From the NCBI GenBank assembly GCA_959604825.1, contig CAUHCN010000035.1:1-23806 (forward strand): 23,806 nt of DNA, written 5' to 3'. The notes below the pieces were generated by a model. The model saw nothing but the letters and a program-made list of their open reading frames with translations, ran no database searches and was not told the DNA's origin. Below, piece by piece: positions 14,977-22,548 of this stretch (positions within the stretch are counted from its first letter, which is position 1; each line of letters begins with the position of its first letter). The DNA comes from an uncultured Collinsella sp. GTDB lineage: Bacteria; Actinomycetota; Coriobacteriia; Coriobacteriales; Coriobacteriaceae. Both the position numbers and the translations under genes were made by a program.

Positions 14977-16326
14977 CTACTCAGTATCCTCGGCAGAAGC
15001 TGCCGCGGCGTTCTCCTGCTCCTGAGCCAGGAGCTGGTTGTCGTACACCTTAAAGAACGGGTACCAGACCACAGCCATGACCACGATCAAAACGATCGTA
15101 AACACCCAGATGCGCGGGTCGAGGCACTGGACAAAGCCCTGAACGAAGATGGGGAACGTGCCGCTCACCAAGATGTAGAAGTTAGAGACAAGACCCAGTG
15201 AGACCGCACCCCAATACAGCAGGGCCGAGATCATGCCGCCTAGCACAAACGGAATCATGAGGATCGGGTTGAAGATGATGGGCGCGCCGAAGATCGCGGG
15301 CTCGGAGATACGGAAGAAGCTCGGCACGATCGATGCCCTGCCAAATGCCTTGAGCTGCTGCGACTTTGCCCTAAACGCGCAGAGCGCCACAAAAGAGAAC
15401 GTATTACCCGTGCCGCCGATGAGGTTGATGGCCAACGACATGAGCGCCGGGTGGAACTCAAGCGGCTGCCCGGCAGCATAGAGCGAGGCGTTGGCGGCAA
15501 AGGCGGCAAGCGTGACCGGGGCGGTGATGGGCATTACGATCATGTTGCCGTGGACGCCAAAGCACCAAAACAGCAGCGTCATGAAGCAGATAAGCAGTGC
15601 GCCGGGCACAGAGTCAACTGCGACGGAAAGCGGGGCAGCGAGCAGCTTCTCGATAACCGAGGGGATGGACAGCGCGGGATCGATCATCTGGATCAGCAGG
15701 TTGCCGCCAAAGAAGATGAGGATGTTGGCGAGCATAGGTACGATGGCGCCAAAGGTTTCGGACAAAAACGGCGGCACGCCATCGGGCATCTTGATGGTGA
15801 TGCCCTTGGTCTGGCAGAAGCGCGTGACCTCGACGGAGACCAAGGCAACGATGATGGCGGTAAACAGGCCCTGCGCACCCAGATAGGTGCAAGGGACCGC
15901 TTGGAGCACGGACTCGTCAGCAAGCTGGTAGTAGGACGACGGCGCCGCGGCGATCAGGAACATCACCAGCGAGGTCATGCCGGCGTTAAGCTTGGGCATC
16001 TTGTAGGTGCCCGCCAGGTTATAGGCGATTGCGAACGTCACGATCACCGACAGTATGCCCATCGTCATGTTGAAGGGGATGAGCAGCGTGAGCTTATTGG
16101 CCGTGGCAAAATCGAGCCAAGGGCCAAAGACGGACCAGAACCCGCCCTGCGCCACCAGGTCGGCCGTGACCGGCGGGTTGGCGAGGATCATAAAGACGGC
16201 AGATACCAAGATGAAGCTGATCGCGCTCATAAAGCCCTTTTGCATGGAGGCAAAGTGGCGCTCGGTGCCGCAGAAATTGGCGATAGGGGTCAGTTTTTCC
16301 TGAAGCAGGGTCATGAACTTCTCCAT
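14977..16326 (-). CDS. PTS EIIC, Lac/cellobiose family
   Basis: A 449-residue membrane permease of the lactose/cellobiose PTS family (EIIC only, without a fused EIIB). It imports the beta-glucoside while EIIB phosphorylates it. The protein starts with the usual amphipathic MEKFMTLLQEKLTPIA. It contains WCFGVHGN and SEPAIFGAPIIFNPILMIPF, both strongly conserved in this family, and ends with a hydrophilic tail rich in alanine and glutamate. TAGGAGG precedes ATG 16326. It lies 9 bp after EIIB and abuts the GH1 gene. Cellobiose is the likeliest substrate class because of the GH1 partner, but chitobiose or aryl-glucosides cannot be excluded. Confidence 0.94.
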   Translation of the reverse strand: MEKFMTLLQEKLTPIANFCGTERHFASMQKGFMSAISFILVSAVFMILANPPVTADLVAQGGFWSVFGPWLDFATANKLTLLIPFNMTMGILSVIVTFAIAYNLAGTYKMPKLNAGMTSLVMFLIAAAPSSYYQLADESVLQAVPCTYLGAQGLFTAIIVALVSVEVTRFCQTKGITIKMPDGVPPFLSETFGAIVPMLANILIFFGGNLLIQMIDPALSIPSVIEKLLAAPLSVAVDSVPGALLICFMTLLFWCFGVHGNMIVMPITAPVTLAAFAANASLYAAGQPLEFHPALMSLAINLIGGTGNTFSFVALCAFRAKSQQLKAFGRASIVPSFFRISEPAIFGAPIIFNPILMIPFVLGGMISALLYWGAVSLGLVSNFYILVSGTFPIFVQGFVQCLDPRIWVFTIVLIVVMAVVWYPFFKVYDNQLLAQEQENAAAASAEDTE

Positions 16327-16335
16327 GGTTGCCTC

Positions 16336-16629
16336 CTAACCCAACAGCGACTGGGCGAGTGCCAGCACGTTGGCGGCGTTGCCCATGCCGTAGTCCTGTG
16401 CGGGGATGACCGCGGTCGGCTTACCGCTCCCCTGCTTGACGGTGTTGAGCTGGTAGGACACCTGCGGCCCCAAGAGCAGCACGTCATAATTGGCGCACGT
16501 CTCCTGATACTCGCCGATACCCACCGCATCGATATCGAGCTCGATGCCGTTTTGCTCCGCATATTTCTCGAGTTTCTTCATCAGAATGCTTGTAGACAGA
16601 CCAGCTGCGCAAACAAGAAGGATCTTCAT
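16336..16629 (-). CDS. PTS EIIB, Lac/cellobiose family
   Basis: A 97-residue cytoplasmic phosphocarrier. It begins MKILLVCAAGLSTS, with the phosphorylated cysteine C7 in the P-loop. It accepts phosphate from EIIA and passes it to the sugar bound by EIIC. I chose ATG 16629 (GAAGGG upstream, 8 nt); the frame extends six codons further but family members start at this methionine. It lies 46 bp after EIIA and 9 bp before EIIC. All expected family features are present. Confidence 0.95.
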   Translation of the reverse strand: MKILLVCAAGLSTSILMKKLEKYAEQNGIELDIDAVGIGEYQETCANYDVLLLGPQVSYQLNTVKQGSGKPTAVIPAQDYGMGNAANVLALAQSLLG

Positions 16630-16675
16630 AAGGGATTCCCTTCGCATTGATTGGTTGGATAGTCACCGCACGCCG

Positions 16676-17002
16676 CTAGGCGTTCTTGGTTGCAGTGCGC
16701 TCATACAGGCAGATCAGCTCCTGCACGAGCTCCTGAGCAAGCATGGAGCACATGAGGTGGTCCTGAGCATGGACCAGCAACACATCCACCGACAGATGCT
16801 CGCCCGCTGCCTCAGTCGAAAGCAGCTGCGTTTGGATGTGGTGAGCCTTGATTCCCGCATCCTTTGACTGCTTCATGAGTTTGGCGGCGGCGTCAAAATC
16901 CCCCGCTTTTGCCTTTTCAAGGGCTTCGAAGGCAAGGCTGCGTGCCTCTCCCGCTGCAGCGACCAGCTGAAACGAAACCATCTCGGTTCCCTGATCGTCC
17001 AT
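16676..17002 (-). CDS. PTS EIIA, Lac/cellobiose family
   Basis: A 108-residue all-helical phosphocarrier. The phospho-acceptor histidine is H78 in LLVHAQDHLM, and AHHIQTQLL (53-61) is also family-typical. Members form trimers. It takes phosphate from HPr, which is not encoded in this window, and gives it to EIIB. GGAGAGGAG precedes ATG 17002. It is the first structural gene after the regulator. The 119-bp gap in front of it holds a candidate promoter and operator. Confidence 0.95.
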   Translation of the reverse strand: MDDQGTEMVSFQLVAAAGEARSLAFEALEKAKAGDFDAAAKLMKQSKDAGIKAHHIQTQLLSTEAAGEHLSVDVLLVHAQDHLMCSMLAQELVQELICLYERTATKNA

Positions 17003-17033
17003 AACGGTCTCCTCTCCCGTGATGTTTAGTTTG

Positions 17034-17087
17034 TACTTGAATATTCGAAACGCCTATCTCCCGCCCGCAATCCTCGAGGTTTATTGC
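17034..17087 (-). promoter_or_regulatory. Candidate promoter and operator of the PTS structural genes
   Basis: On the minus strand TTGCGG (17070-17065) and GAATAT (17046-17041) are 18 bp apart, which would give a leader of about 30 nt to the EIIA ATG. An inverted repeat GCAAT-N11-ATTGC (17067-17087), enclosing the palindrome CCTCGAGG, overlaps and extends upstream of the -35. That is where an activator would bind. GAATATTC at the -10 is itself palindromic. This assignment is inference from position. Confidence 0.4.
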
Positions 17088-17121
17088 AGGTAGACTGACA
17101 GGGTCATCGACAAAAGAAGTC

Positions 17122-19017
17122 TTAAGCCGTATGCGCTTGCACAAGCGCCATCAGCTCATGCCAGGACCGGCGCTCGCGTAGGCGCTCGACCCCCTGGCGG
17201 TCCATAAAGATCTCGGCGAGCAGTGAGCTCAAGATCCGCGCCTCATCGCCGCCCGACCGGGCAAACGACACCATAAAGACGATATCGACCTCATGGCCGT
17301 ATTCGTCCCAAAGAATGGGATGTTCGAGCAGGCCCACGGTAACAAAGGCCTCGGCGCTCAAGGGATGCATCCCATGGGGCATGGCTACCCCATTGCCAAA
17401 CGAGGTGGCACTCGCGCTCTCGCGCTCGGCGACCTCTTGGGCAAACTGGGCATCGACACGGCCGCTCTCGACGGCGCGCTCGGAGAGATATCGGAGAACG
17501 GCCTGCTTCGACGACGCCTCAACGTGGTTGAAGAACAGGGCACGGCTAAAGAAAGAGCTCACGGAGTCCGATTGCGCAGTGTCGTCGCTCAGCACCTTGC
17601 GGATAGCGTTGACATCGCTCGTCTCCAAGAAGAAATCGGCCTCGCGGACGGGCACGGGCAACTTGACGTTGAGCGGCACCGTTGTGAACACGTAGTCGAT
17701 ATGCGAAAAATCGAACGTTCCCACGCGGGCGACATCGCATGTCTCAATCGAGTCGATATACATGCCAAACTGCTTGCGGTACTGGTGCTCGAGCATACGG
17801 GCGCTTCCCGCTCCCGAGGCGCACACGATCAGGATGCGTTTGCGACGCGGCTGGTCGGCTTGCTGCTCGAGGGCCAGGGCAAATGCCATGGCGATGTAGC
17901 CGAGCTCTTCATCAGAGGGCTGGCTGCCAAAATGACGCTCGAGTACCTGCGAGGTGCCAGCTGCCATCGAATAGGCCAACGGAAACCTCGTCTTGATATC
18001 GGGCAGCATGGGGTTATCCATATGCATGTGATATTCAAGGCGATAGCCCAGAGGGCCGATATGCCGAGCAAGGTTCATGCGAAGTTCAAGATCGCCGCTA
18101 AAGTCAAACCTAAACTCATCGTTGACCGCACGTACCATCTCGGAAGCAATCTCCCACATCTCGTCCGAGATAACGGCAGAGCCCTTCTCGGGCACGCCCG
18201 TGCCCCTGCCGAGCAAATGGATTGCGATAAAGGCAACCTCTTCTCGGGGCATGCTCACGCCCAGGGCATCCTTGATGTTTGCGGCAATCTGGAAAGCCGC
18301 GGCGTATTCGCGCGTTCCCTCCAGTTTTTGAACGTCCGATTCTGCAGCTGGGACATAGCAGCCCTGCTCGATGCGGCCAAGAGCAATGTAAAGATGCATG
18401 ATGAGATTGCGGGATGCCAGCGAGCTCACCGTGACGGGCGAGGCCGTCAGGGCATCGTCCACACATGCGGCGATGGCCCGCAGGCGCTCGGCGAGCTTTG
18501 CATCGTCGGTGTCGGGCAACACGGGCCTCACCAGCGAGGCCAGGCACAGGCGCCGTTGCGACTCCCCGCCCGCAACGCGGATTCCGTAGCGTGGGCGCTT
18601 TTCGAGCGTTAAGTCAAATTGGGCGAGTTTCTGCTCTACCAGACGCATGTCATTGGACAGAGTTCGCGCCGAAACGTAGAGTAAATCCGCATACTCCTCA
18701 ATCGTCACCCACTGGGACCGCATGAGGAGGTCGTTAAGAAGGAAGGACACACGGCCGTCGCGCGTATCAGGAATGCCCGGATGGGCCAGAGCCGCACCGT
18801 CTAGCAAGCGAGCAAGCTCATCTGCATGTGCAACATCGATACGATATTGCCCTTTGCTGCCAACGATGCGTGCAACCCCCGCAAGCTTGTCGTTTGCGCG
18901 ATGGATATAGTTTCTCACGGCGCGCTCGCTTACCTCGAGACGCTTGGCAAGCACCGCGACAGCGACAGGCTGAGCGTCCTCGATCATATTTACAAGCTGC
19001 TTGACGCGAGCATCCAT
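17122..19017 (-). CDS. PRD-containing PTS-regulated transcription activator (LicR/MtlR-type)
   Basis: A 631-residue regulator: HTH (about 1-60), second Mga-like HTH (about 90-150), PRD1, PRD2, EIIB-like domain and EIIA-like domain. PRD1 has H208 and H267. PRD2 has H319, but the second expected histidine is alanine (A378 in YIAMAFAL). The EIIB-like domain carries C399 (IVCASGAGSARM) and the EIIA-like domain H548 (AMPHGM). No RNA-binding antiterminator domain is present, so despite BglG-family naming it should bind DNA, as LicR and MtlR do. Phosphorylation by the PTS would set its activity. AAAGGAGG precedes ATG 19017. The EII genes and beta-glucosidase downstream are its obvious targets. Confidence 0.92.
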   Translation of the reverse strand: MDARVKQLVNMIEDAQPVAVAVLAKRLEVSERAVRNYIHRANDKLAGVARIVGSKGQYRIDVAHADELARLLDGAALAHPGIPDTRDGRVSFLLNDLLMRSQWVTIEEYADLLYVSARTLSNDMRLVEQKLAQFDLTLEKRPRYGIRVAGGESQRRLCLASLVRPVLPDTDDAKLAERLRAIAACVDDALTASPVTVSSLASRNLIMHLYIALGRIEQGCYVPAAESDVQKLEGTREYAAAFQIAANIKDALGVSMPREEVAFIAIHLLGRGTGVPEKGSAVISDEMWEIASEMVRAVNDEFRFDFSGDLELRMNLARHIGPLGYRLEYHMHMDNPMLPDIKTRFPLAYSMAAGTSQVLERHFGSQPSDEELGYIAMAFALALEQQADQPRRKRILIVCASGAGSARMLEHQYRKQFGMYIDSIETCDVARVGTFDFSHIDYVFTTVPLNVKLPVPVREADFFLETSDVNAIRKVLSDDTAQSDSVSSFFSRALFFNHVEASSKQAVLRYLSERAVESGRVDAQFAQEVAERESASATSFGNGVAMPHGMHPLSAEAFVTVGLLEHPILWDEYGHEVDIVFMVSFARSGGDEARILSSLLAEIFMDRQGVERLRERRSWHELMALVQAHTA

Positions 19018-19175
19018 GTCCTCCTCCTTTCCCTGCGTCTAGTCTAACGCGGTAAAGAATGACACTCCACGTCGCGCTCGTTCCGCCAACGCGGAACAGG
19101 TTGCGGGGAGTCCAGCTGAACTTATAGGGAGCACGGAGAGAGGGCCCGAAAGCAATGCGTCGGTGTGAGATGCGC

Positions 19176-19325
19176 TTTCCGCAGTCATTGGGGACAGATT
19201 TAAATTAGTAGTCATTGAGGACGTTCTTGTTTGACTAGTCGTTTAAGAACGTCCCCAATGACTACCCACCCATCGGGGACTAGGTGAATAGCAAAAGCCC
19301 CGCAGTCGGAGCGGACTGCAGGGCT
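19176..19325. repeat. Dispersed repeat module, copy B
   Basis: It has the same blocks and order as 13369-13504. It contains an extra 27-bp segment that creates a stem: ATTGAGGACGTTCTT (19214-19228) pairs with AAGAACGTCCCCAAT (19245-19259), with one mismatch in 15. It ends in the carbamate kinase terminator. Copies A and B are in direct orientation and flank the PTS operon. Confidence 0.7.
19293..19325 (-). terminator. Terminator of the carbamate kinase gene
   Basis: On the minus strand AGCCCTGCAGTC pairs with GACTGCGGGGCT (12 bp, one U-G pair), followed by TTTTGCTATT. It lies 66 bp past the arcC stop. It is homologous to the terminator at 13471-13504. Confidence 0.9.
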
Positions 19326-19390
19326 CATGAAGAGAGGCTAGCCTGTGGGCGCTTTGCCTGGCGCCCACGGGAGAGGCAACGGAGTAGGGA

Positions 19391-20353
19391 CTACTCGTGG
19401 ATGCGGGTACCGGAGAGGCCGGCCATGGTCTCGGCGGCCTTGTCCAGGGCGCCGATGATGCAGGTGCGGCCCTTGCGGGAGCGGGCGAACTTGATGGCGG
19501 CGCGGACCTTGGGCTCCATGGAACCCTTGCCGAACTGGCCCTCGTCGGCCAGGCGCTCGGCCTCGTCGGCGGTGAGGTCCTCGAGCTCCTCCTGGTTGGG
19601 CTTGCCAAAGTTGATGGCGACATGCTCGACGGCGGTCAGCAGGAACAGGACGTCGGCGTCGCAGTCCTCGGCCAGCAGCTCGCCGCCCAGGTCCTTGTCG
19701 ATGACGGCGGGAACGCCCTTGTAGCAGCCCTTGTTCTCGTAGTCGCGGACGACGGGGATGCCGCCGCCACCGCAGGCGATGACGATGAACTCGTTGTCGA
19801 GCAGGTTGAGGATGGAGTCAGCCTCGACGATCTTCTTGGGATCGGGGGAAGCGACGACGCGACGCCAGCCGCGGCCGGAATCCTCGACGAAGACCTTGGA
19901 GGGATCCTCGGCCATGAACTCCTTGGCCTGCTCCTCGGTGTAGAAGGGGCCGATCGGCTTGGTCGGGTTCTTGAACGCGGGATCGTCGGGGTCGCACTCG
20001 ATCTGGGTGACGACGGTGGCGGCGTGCCAGCGCTTGTAGCGCTTGTGCATCTCGCGGCCGATGCCCTGCTGCAGGTGATAACCAATGTAGCCCTGGGACA
20101 TGGCGCCGCACTCGGGCAGCGGCATCTCGGGGGTGCCGATGGCATCGTGGGCGGCGGCGAAGGCGTTCTGGATCATGCCGACCTGCGGGCCGTTGCCGTG
20201 GGTGATGATGATCTCGTTGCCCTGCTCGATGAGGCCGAGGAGAGCGTGGGCGGTGTTGCTCACGGCCTCGATCTGCTCGACGGGGTTGTTGCCGAGGGCG
20301 TTGCCGCCAAGGGCGACGACAATACGATCGGGCTTGCCAAGAGGCTTAGACAT
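19391..20353 (-). CDS. arcC: Carbamate kinase
   Basis: A 320-residue amino-acid-kinase-fold enzyme that makes ATP and carbamate from carbamoyl phosphate and ADP. Family blocks are clear: VVALGGNALG (12-21), THGNGPQVGMI (51-61), and a CGGGGIPVV segment leading into the VIDKDLGGELLA block. Length is typical. I chose ATG 20353, with AAAGGA 8 nt upstream; the frame extends 12 codons further without a better site. No arginine deiminase, ornithine carbamoyltransferase or agmatine gene lies nearby, so the source of carbamoyl phosphate must be encoded elsewhere. Codon use is strongly biased, like nifJ and the permease pair, suggesting high expression. It is a single-gene unit with its own terminator. 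Confidence 0.95.
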   Translation of the reverse strand: MSKPLGKPDRIVVALGGNALGNNPVEQIEAVSNTAHALLGLIEQGNEIIITHGNGPQVGMIQNAFAAAHDAIGTPEMPLPECGAMSQGYIGYHLQQGIGREMHKRYKRWHAATVVTQIECDPDDPAFKNPTKPIGPFYTEEQAKEFMAEDPSKVFVEDSGRGWRRVVASPDPKKIVEADSILNLLDNEFIVIACGGGGIPVVRDYENKGCYKGVPAVIDKDLGGELLAEDCDADVLFLLTAVEHVAINFGKPNQEELEDLTADEAERLADEGQFGKGSMEPKVRAAIKFARSRKGRTCIIGALDKAAETMAGLSGTRIHE

Positions 20354-20719
20354 TGCTGGAATCCTTTCTGTAAAAGGCCTACAACCCATTAATAACCCGC
20401 GTCCGTGCGATACGCGAGTTTATTAAGGTTTATATTCTCTTTATCGCTCATTTTATTCATTTTGAAAATAGCGGAACGGTGAACGGTCGTTTTTATCCGC
20501 TCAGCGTACAGAACCCCAGCTCAGACATATCTACGCCATTTACGTGCAACTTTATTTAAATGCAGCGAGGATTATGTCGGATTATGCAAACTACATCTCT
20601 GCTAAACACAAAACGGACAGCGCAATATCTTACTCGCACTATACGCGATTCTATACATTAATTTGACGAGTATGCATCCCTGCAAAAACATGGGGCTTTT
20701 CATCCAACATAAGGGATAG
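20354..20719. other. AT-rich region upstream of carbamate kinase
   Basis: A 366-bp stretch markedly more AT-rich than its surroundings, without coding frames. On the minus strand several -10-like boxes occur (TATAAA near 20433; TTTTCA-N17-GATAAA near 20440-20470), which suit a strong arcC promoter. A small hairpin CGCGT/ACGCG is at 20398-20416. GGATTATG is repeated at 20569 and 20579, one helical turn apart. No specific regulator site is recognised with confidence. Confidence 0.4.
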
Positions 20720-20965
20720 CCGATCGCGCTTCACCCCGCGGCAAGCGACTGCGAGTTCGCAGTATGGAACTTTACCGTCGGCTTCTGCATGAACGCTGCC
20801 GACGCCCTTTCGCTCCTGCGCGCCCAAGCAGCCGAGAACGCTAACGGCGCCACTGCCAACCTGGCCACCCTCAACAACGGCGCCGCCAGCCTTTTCGCAA
20901 AGTACCGTGCTGGCTCGCTGGCTTTGAGGCCTAAGCGAGCTTTGCTATTTGCCAATTTTGTATGA
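20720..20965 (+). pseudogene. Orphan coding remnant, unidentified
   Basis: A plus-strand frame that opens after a TAG at 20717 and ends at TGA 20963. From 20747 to about 20912 it has strong coding character: almost every third codon position is C or G, and it encodes DCEFAVWNFTVGFCMNAADA followed by an alanine/asparagine-rich helix. No ribosome site or good start precedes it; an internal ATG is at 20789. A hairpin with a weak T-run (20913-20950) lies over its end, and the last codons fall in the DUF4143 upstream repeats. It looks like the 3' part of a gene whose 5' part is gone. I do not recognise the family. Confidence 0.45.
20913..20950 (+). terminator. Possible terminator of the orphan remnant
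   Basis: GCTCGCT (20913-20919) pairs with AGCGAGC (20934-20940), with an inner GGC/GCC pair, followed by TTTGCTATTT. It points plus-ward and would insulate the DUF4143 gene from upstream transcription. The U-tract is imperfect. Confidence 0.45.
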
Positions 20966-21034
20966 TTTGGGTCAAATCTATCTGCCAATTTTTGTATGAT
21001 TAGGGTCAAATCTATTTGCCAATTTTTGTCATTG
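20948..21034 (+). repeat. Tandem repeats with internal palindromes, ahead of the DUF4143 gene
   Basis: Two and a half copies of a 33-34 bp unit beginning TTTGCCAATTTTGTATGATT. Each full unit holds an inverted repeat: GATTTG-GGT-CAAATC at 20964-20978 and GATTAG-GGT-CAAATC at 20998-21012. The third, partial unit (21018-21034) ends 10 bp before the ATG. TATGAT boxes inside the units could act as -10 elements. The arrangement suggests an operator array, possibly autoregulatory. Confidence 0.7.
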
Positions 21035-21044
21035 AGGGGTTTTA

Positions 21045-22406
21045 ATGCTACGCCGTAAGGTCACTGACAGGCTTTTGAGCTGGAAGAACAAATCCAATAA
21101 AGCGTTGCTTGTTACTGGCGCGCGTCAGATTGGCAAGAGCTATGCAATTCGCGCGTTTGGAAAGAGCAACTACGCTTCGTATTATGAGGTCAATCTGCTA
21201 CTCGATGCCGAGGCAAGAGACGTACTTGTTGGCGCTAAGAACTCCATTGACTTCATCAACCGTGTGGCCCTTCTTGCGGATGCACCGCTTGTTGAAGGAG
21301 ACACGCTTATCTTCGTCGATGAGATTCAGGAGTATCCGCAGATCGTTACACTTATGAAGGCGCTGGTCGAGGACGGACGCTTTAGCTATGTCTTCTCGGG
21401 GTCTATGCTTGGGACTGAGTTTAAGGGGATCTCTTCTTTTCCGGTGGGGTATGTCGAGCACATTGTTATGCGACCGATGGATTTTGAAGAGTTCTGTTGG
21501 GCAAACAGCATCAGCGAGAATGTGCTTGCAGACATTCGCAGCTGCCTTGTCGAGAGACGTCCCGTCGAAAACTATATTCATGAGGCGATGCTCAAAAACT
21601 TTAGAGCCTATATCGTTTGCGGCGGCATGCCAGAGGTCGTTCAGAACTATATCGATTCGGGCTATTCGCTCGTGAGAACGCGTGAGCTTCAAATTCAGCT
21701 AGTCGATCAGTACAAAAGCGATATCTCTAAATATGCATCGACTCGAGCGTTTAACGTTCGCTCCATTTTCGAGCAAATTCCCGTTCAGCTTGAGGCGGAG
21801 TCCCATCGCTTTATCGTCTCGTCTCTAGGCGAGGGAGCTCGTCTTCAAAAATACGAGCAGGATTTCCTATGGCTGGTGAACGCAGGCGTTGGATTGATGG
21901 TCCCCCAGGTGACGGAGGCCCGGAGTCCTCTTAAGAGGACAGAGAAGGCAGCCGCCTTCAAACTATACGAGTCCGATACAGGAATGCTCGCATCGCGATA
22001 TCCCGGTAGCACGGCACGCGCTGTATATCTAGATATGAAAACCCCCAACCTCGGCGGTCTCTATGAAAACGTGGTCGCGCAGGAGCTTGTTGCCCTCGGA
22101 GCAGATACGTGGTACTACCAAACACGTGAGGTCGGTGAAGTCGACTTTGTAATCGAAGGCGCCCGAGGACATGTTGTCCCAATCGAAGTCAAATCGGGCA
22201 AGAAAGTTCGAGCACATGCGGCCCTCGATCGCCTGATGAGTGTGGGCGAGTACAAGATTCCCGAGGCCGTTGTGCTGAGCCACGAAAACCTTAGCGAAGA
22301 GGGCAAGATCCTGTACGTTCCAATCTATATGACATTCTGCCTCGATGAGTTTATGGAAAAGGACGACCCCAACAACGATTTCTCATTTGCACCCATATCT
22401 CTCTAG
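21045..22406 (+). CDS. AAA+ ATP-binding protein with DUF4143 domain
   Basis: A 453-residue protein of the widespread AAA_14/DUF4143 group. Walker A is GARQIGKS (25-32) and Walker B TLIFVDEIQE (87-96). The DUF4143 part shows FKLYESDTGMLA (305-316) and LYENVVAQEL (339-348). A PD-(D/E)XK nuclease-like site is formed by E341, D367 and E381-x-K383 in GEVDFVI...PIEVKSGKK. The function of this group is not established; suggestions range from mobile-element association to stress or defence. TTGAGGGG precedes ATG 21045. Codon use is less GC-biased than neighbouring genes, which hints at transfer. It stands alone on the plus strand between tandem repeats and a large palindrome. Confidence 0.88.
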   Translation: MLRRKVTDRLLSWKNKSNKALLVTGARQIGKSYAIRAFGKSNYASYYEVNLLLDAEARDVLVGAKNSIDFINRVALLADAPLVEGDTLIFVDEIQEYPQIVTLMKALVEDGRFSYVFSGSMLGTEFKGISSFPVGYVEHIVMRPMDFEEFCWANSISENVLADIRSCLVERRPVENYIHEAMLKNFRAYIVCGGMPEVVQNYIDSGYSLVRTRELQIQLVDQYKSDISKYASTRAFNVRSIFEQIPVQLEAESHRFIVSSLGEGARLQKYEQDFLWLVNAGVGLMVPQVTEARSPLKRTEKAAAFKLYESDTGMLASRYPGSTARAVYLDMKTPNLGGLYENVVAQELVALGADTWYYQTREVGEVDFVIEGARGHVVPIEVKSGKKVRAHAALDRLMSVGEYKIPEAVVLSHENLSEEGKILYVPIYMTFCLDEFMEKDDPNNDFSFAPISL

Positions 22407-22455
22407 ATCATCTGAACCAACAACCAAGCCCCCTCCATAACCAAAGTAACGCGTG

Positions 22456-22544
22456 GTTTCGCGGCCGCGCCGCGAAACAGCGAAGGGGACGGAATTCCCG
22501 GCCAACTACGTCCTTCATCCGCCCACACAATCCGAGGACGTAGT
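22456..22544. repeat. Two inverted repeats downstream of the DUF4143 gene
   Basis: GTTTCGCGG pairs with CCGCGAAAC (22456-22478). ACTACGTCC (22505-22513) pairs with GGACGTAGT (22536-22544). Neither has a T-run on the plus strand. They lie just before the large palindrome at 22549-22673. Confidence 0.45.
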
Positions 22545-22548
22545 CGTA

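Larger units (their letters stand above)
19018..19390. other. Repeat-rich gap between PTS regulator and carbamate kinase
   Basis: A 373-bp gap without a gene. From left it holds the regulator's leader, an inverted repeat GTTCCGC-CAAC-GCGGAAC (19080-19097), a single REP-like arm TGAGATGCGCTTTCCGC (19166-19182), dispersed module copy B and the carbamate kinase terminator. No convincing promoter for the regulator is visible; TAGACT at about 19041 could be a -10 but lacks a -35. Confidence 0.55.

Noticed and set aside
17122..19017. Reading the PTS regulator as an RNA-binding antiterminator of the BglG type
   Set aside because: The N-terminus holds helix-turn-helix domains, not the short co-antiterminator RNA-binding domain, and no matching RNA hairpin overlapping a terminator is seen before EIIA.
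19397..20392. 331-codon plus-strand open frame opposite carbamate kinase
   Set aside because: It is an antisense frame caused by GC-ending codons; carbamate kinase on the minus strand is unmistakable.
20430..20480. ArgR box upstream of carbamate kinase
   Set aside because: Only a half-site-like TGAATAAAAT is visible; the second arm does not match well enough to claim.
20731..21009. 92-codon minus-strand open frame
   Set aside because: It runs across the tandem repeats and opposite the remnant, whose plus-strand frame has the better GC3 pattern.
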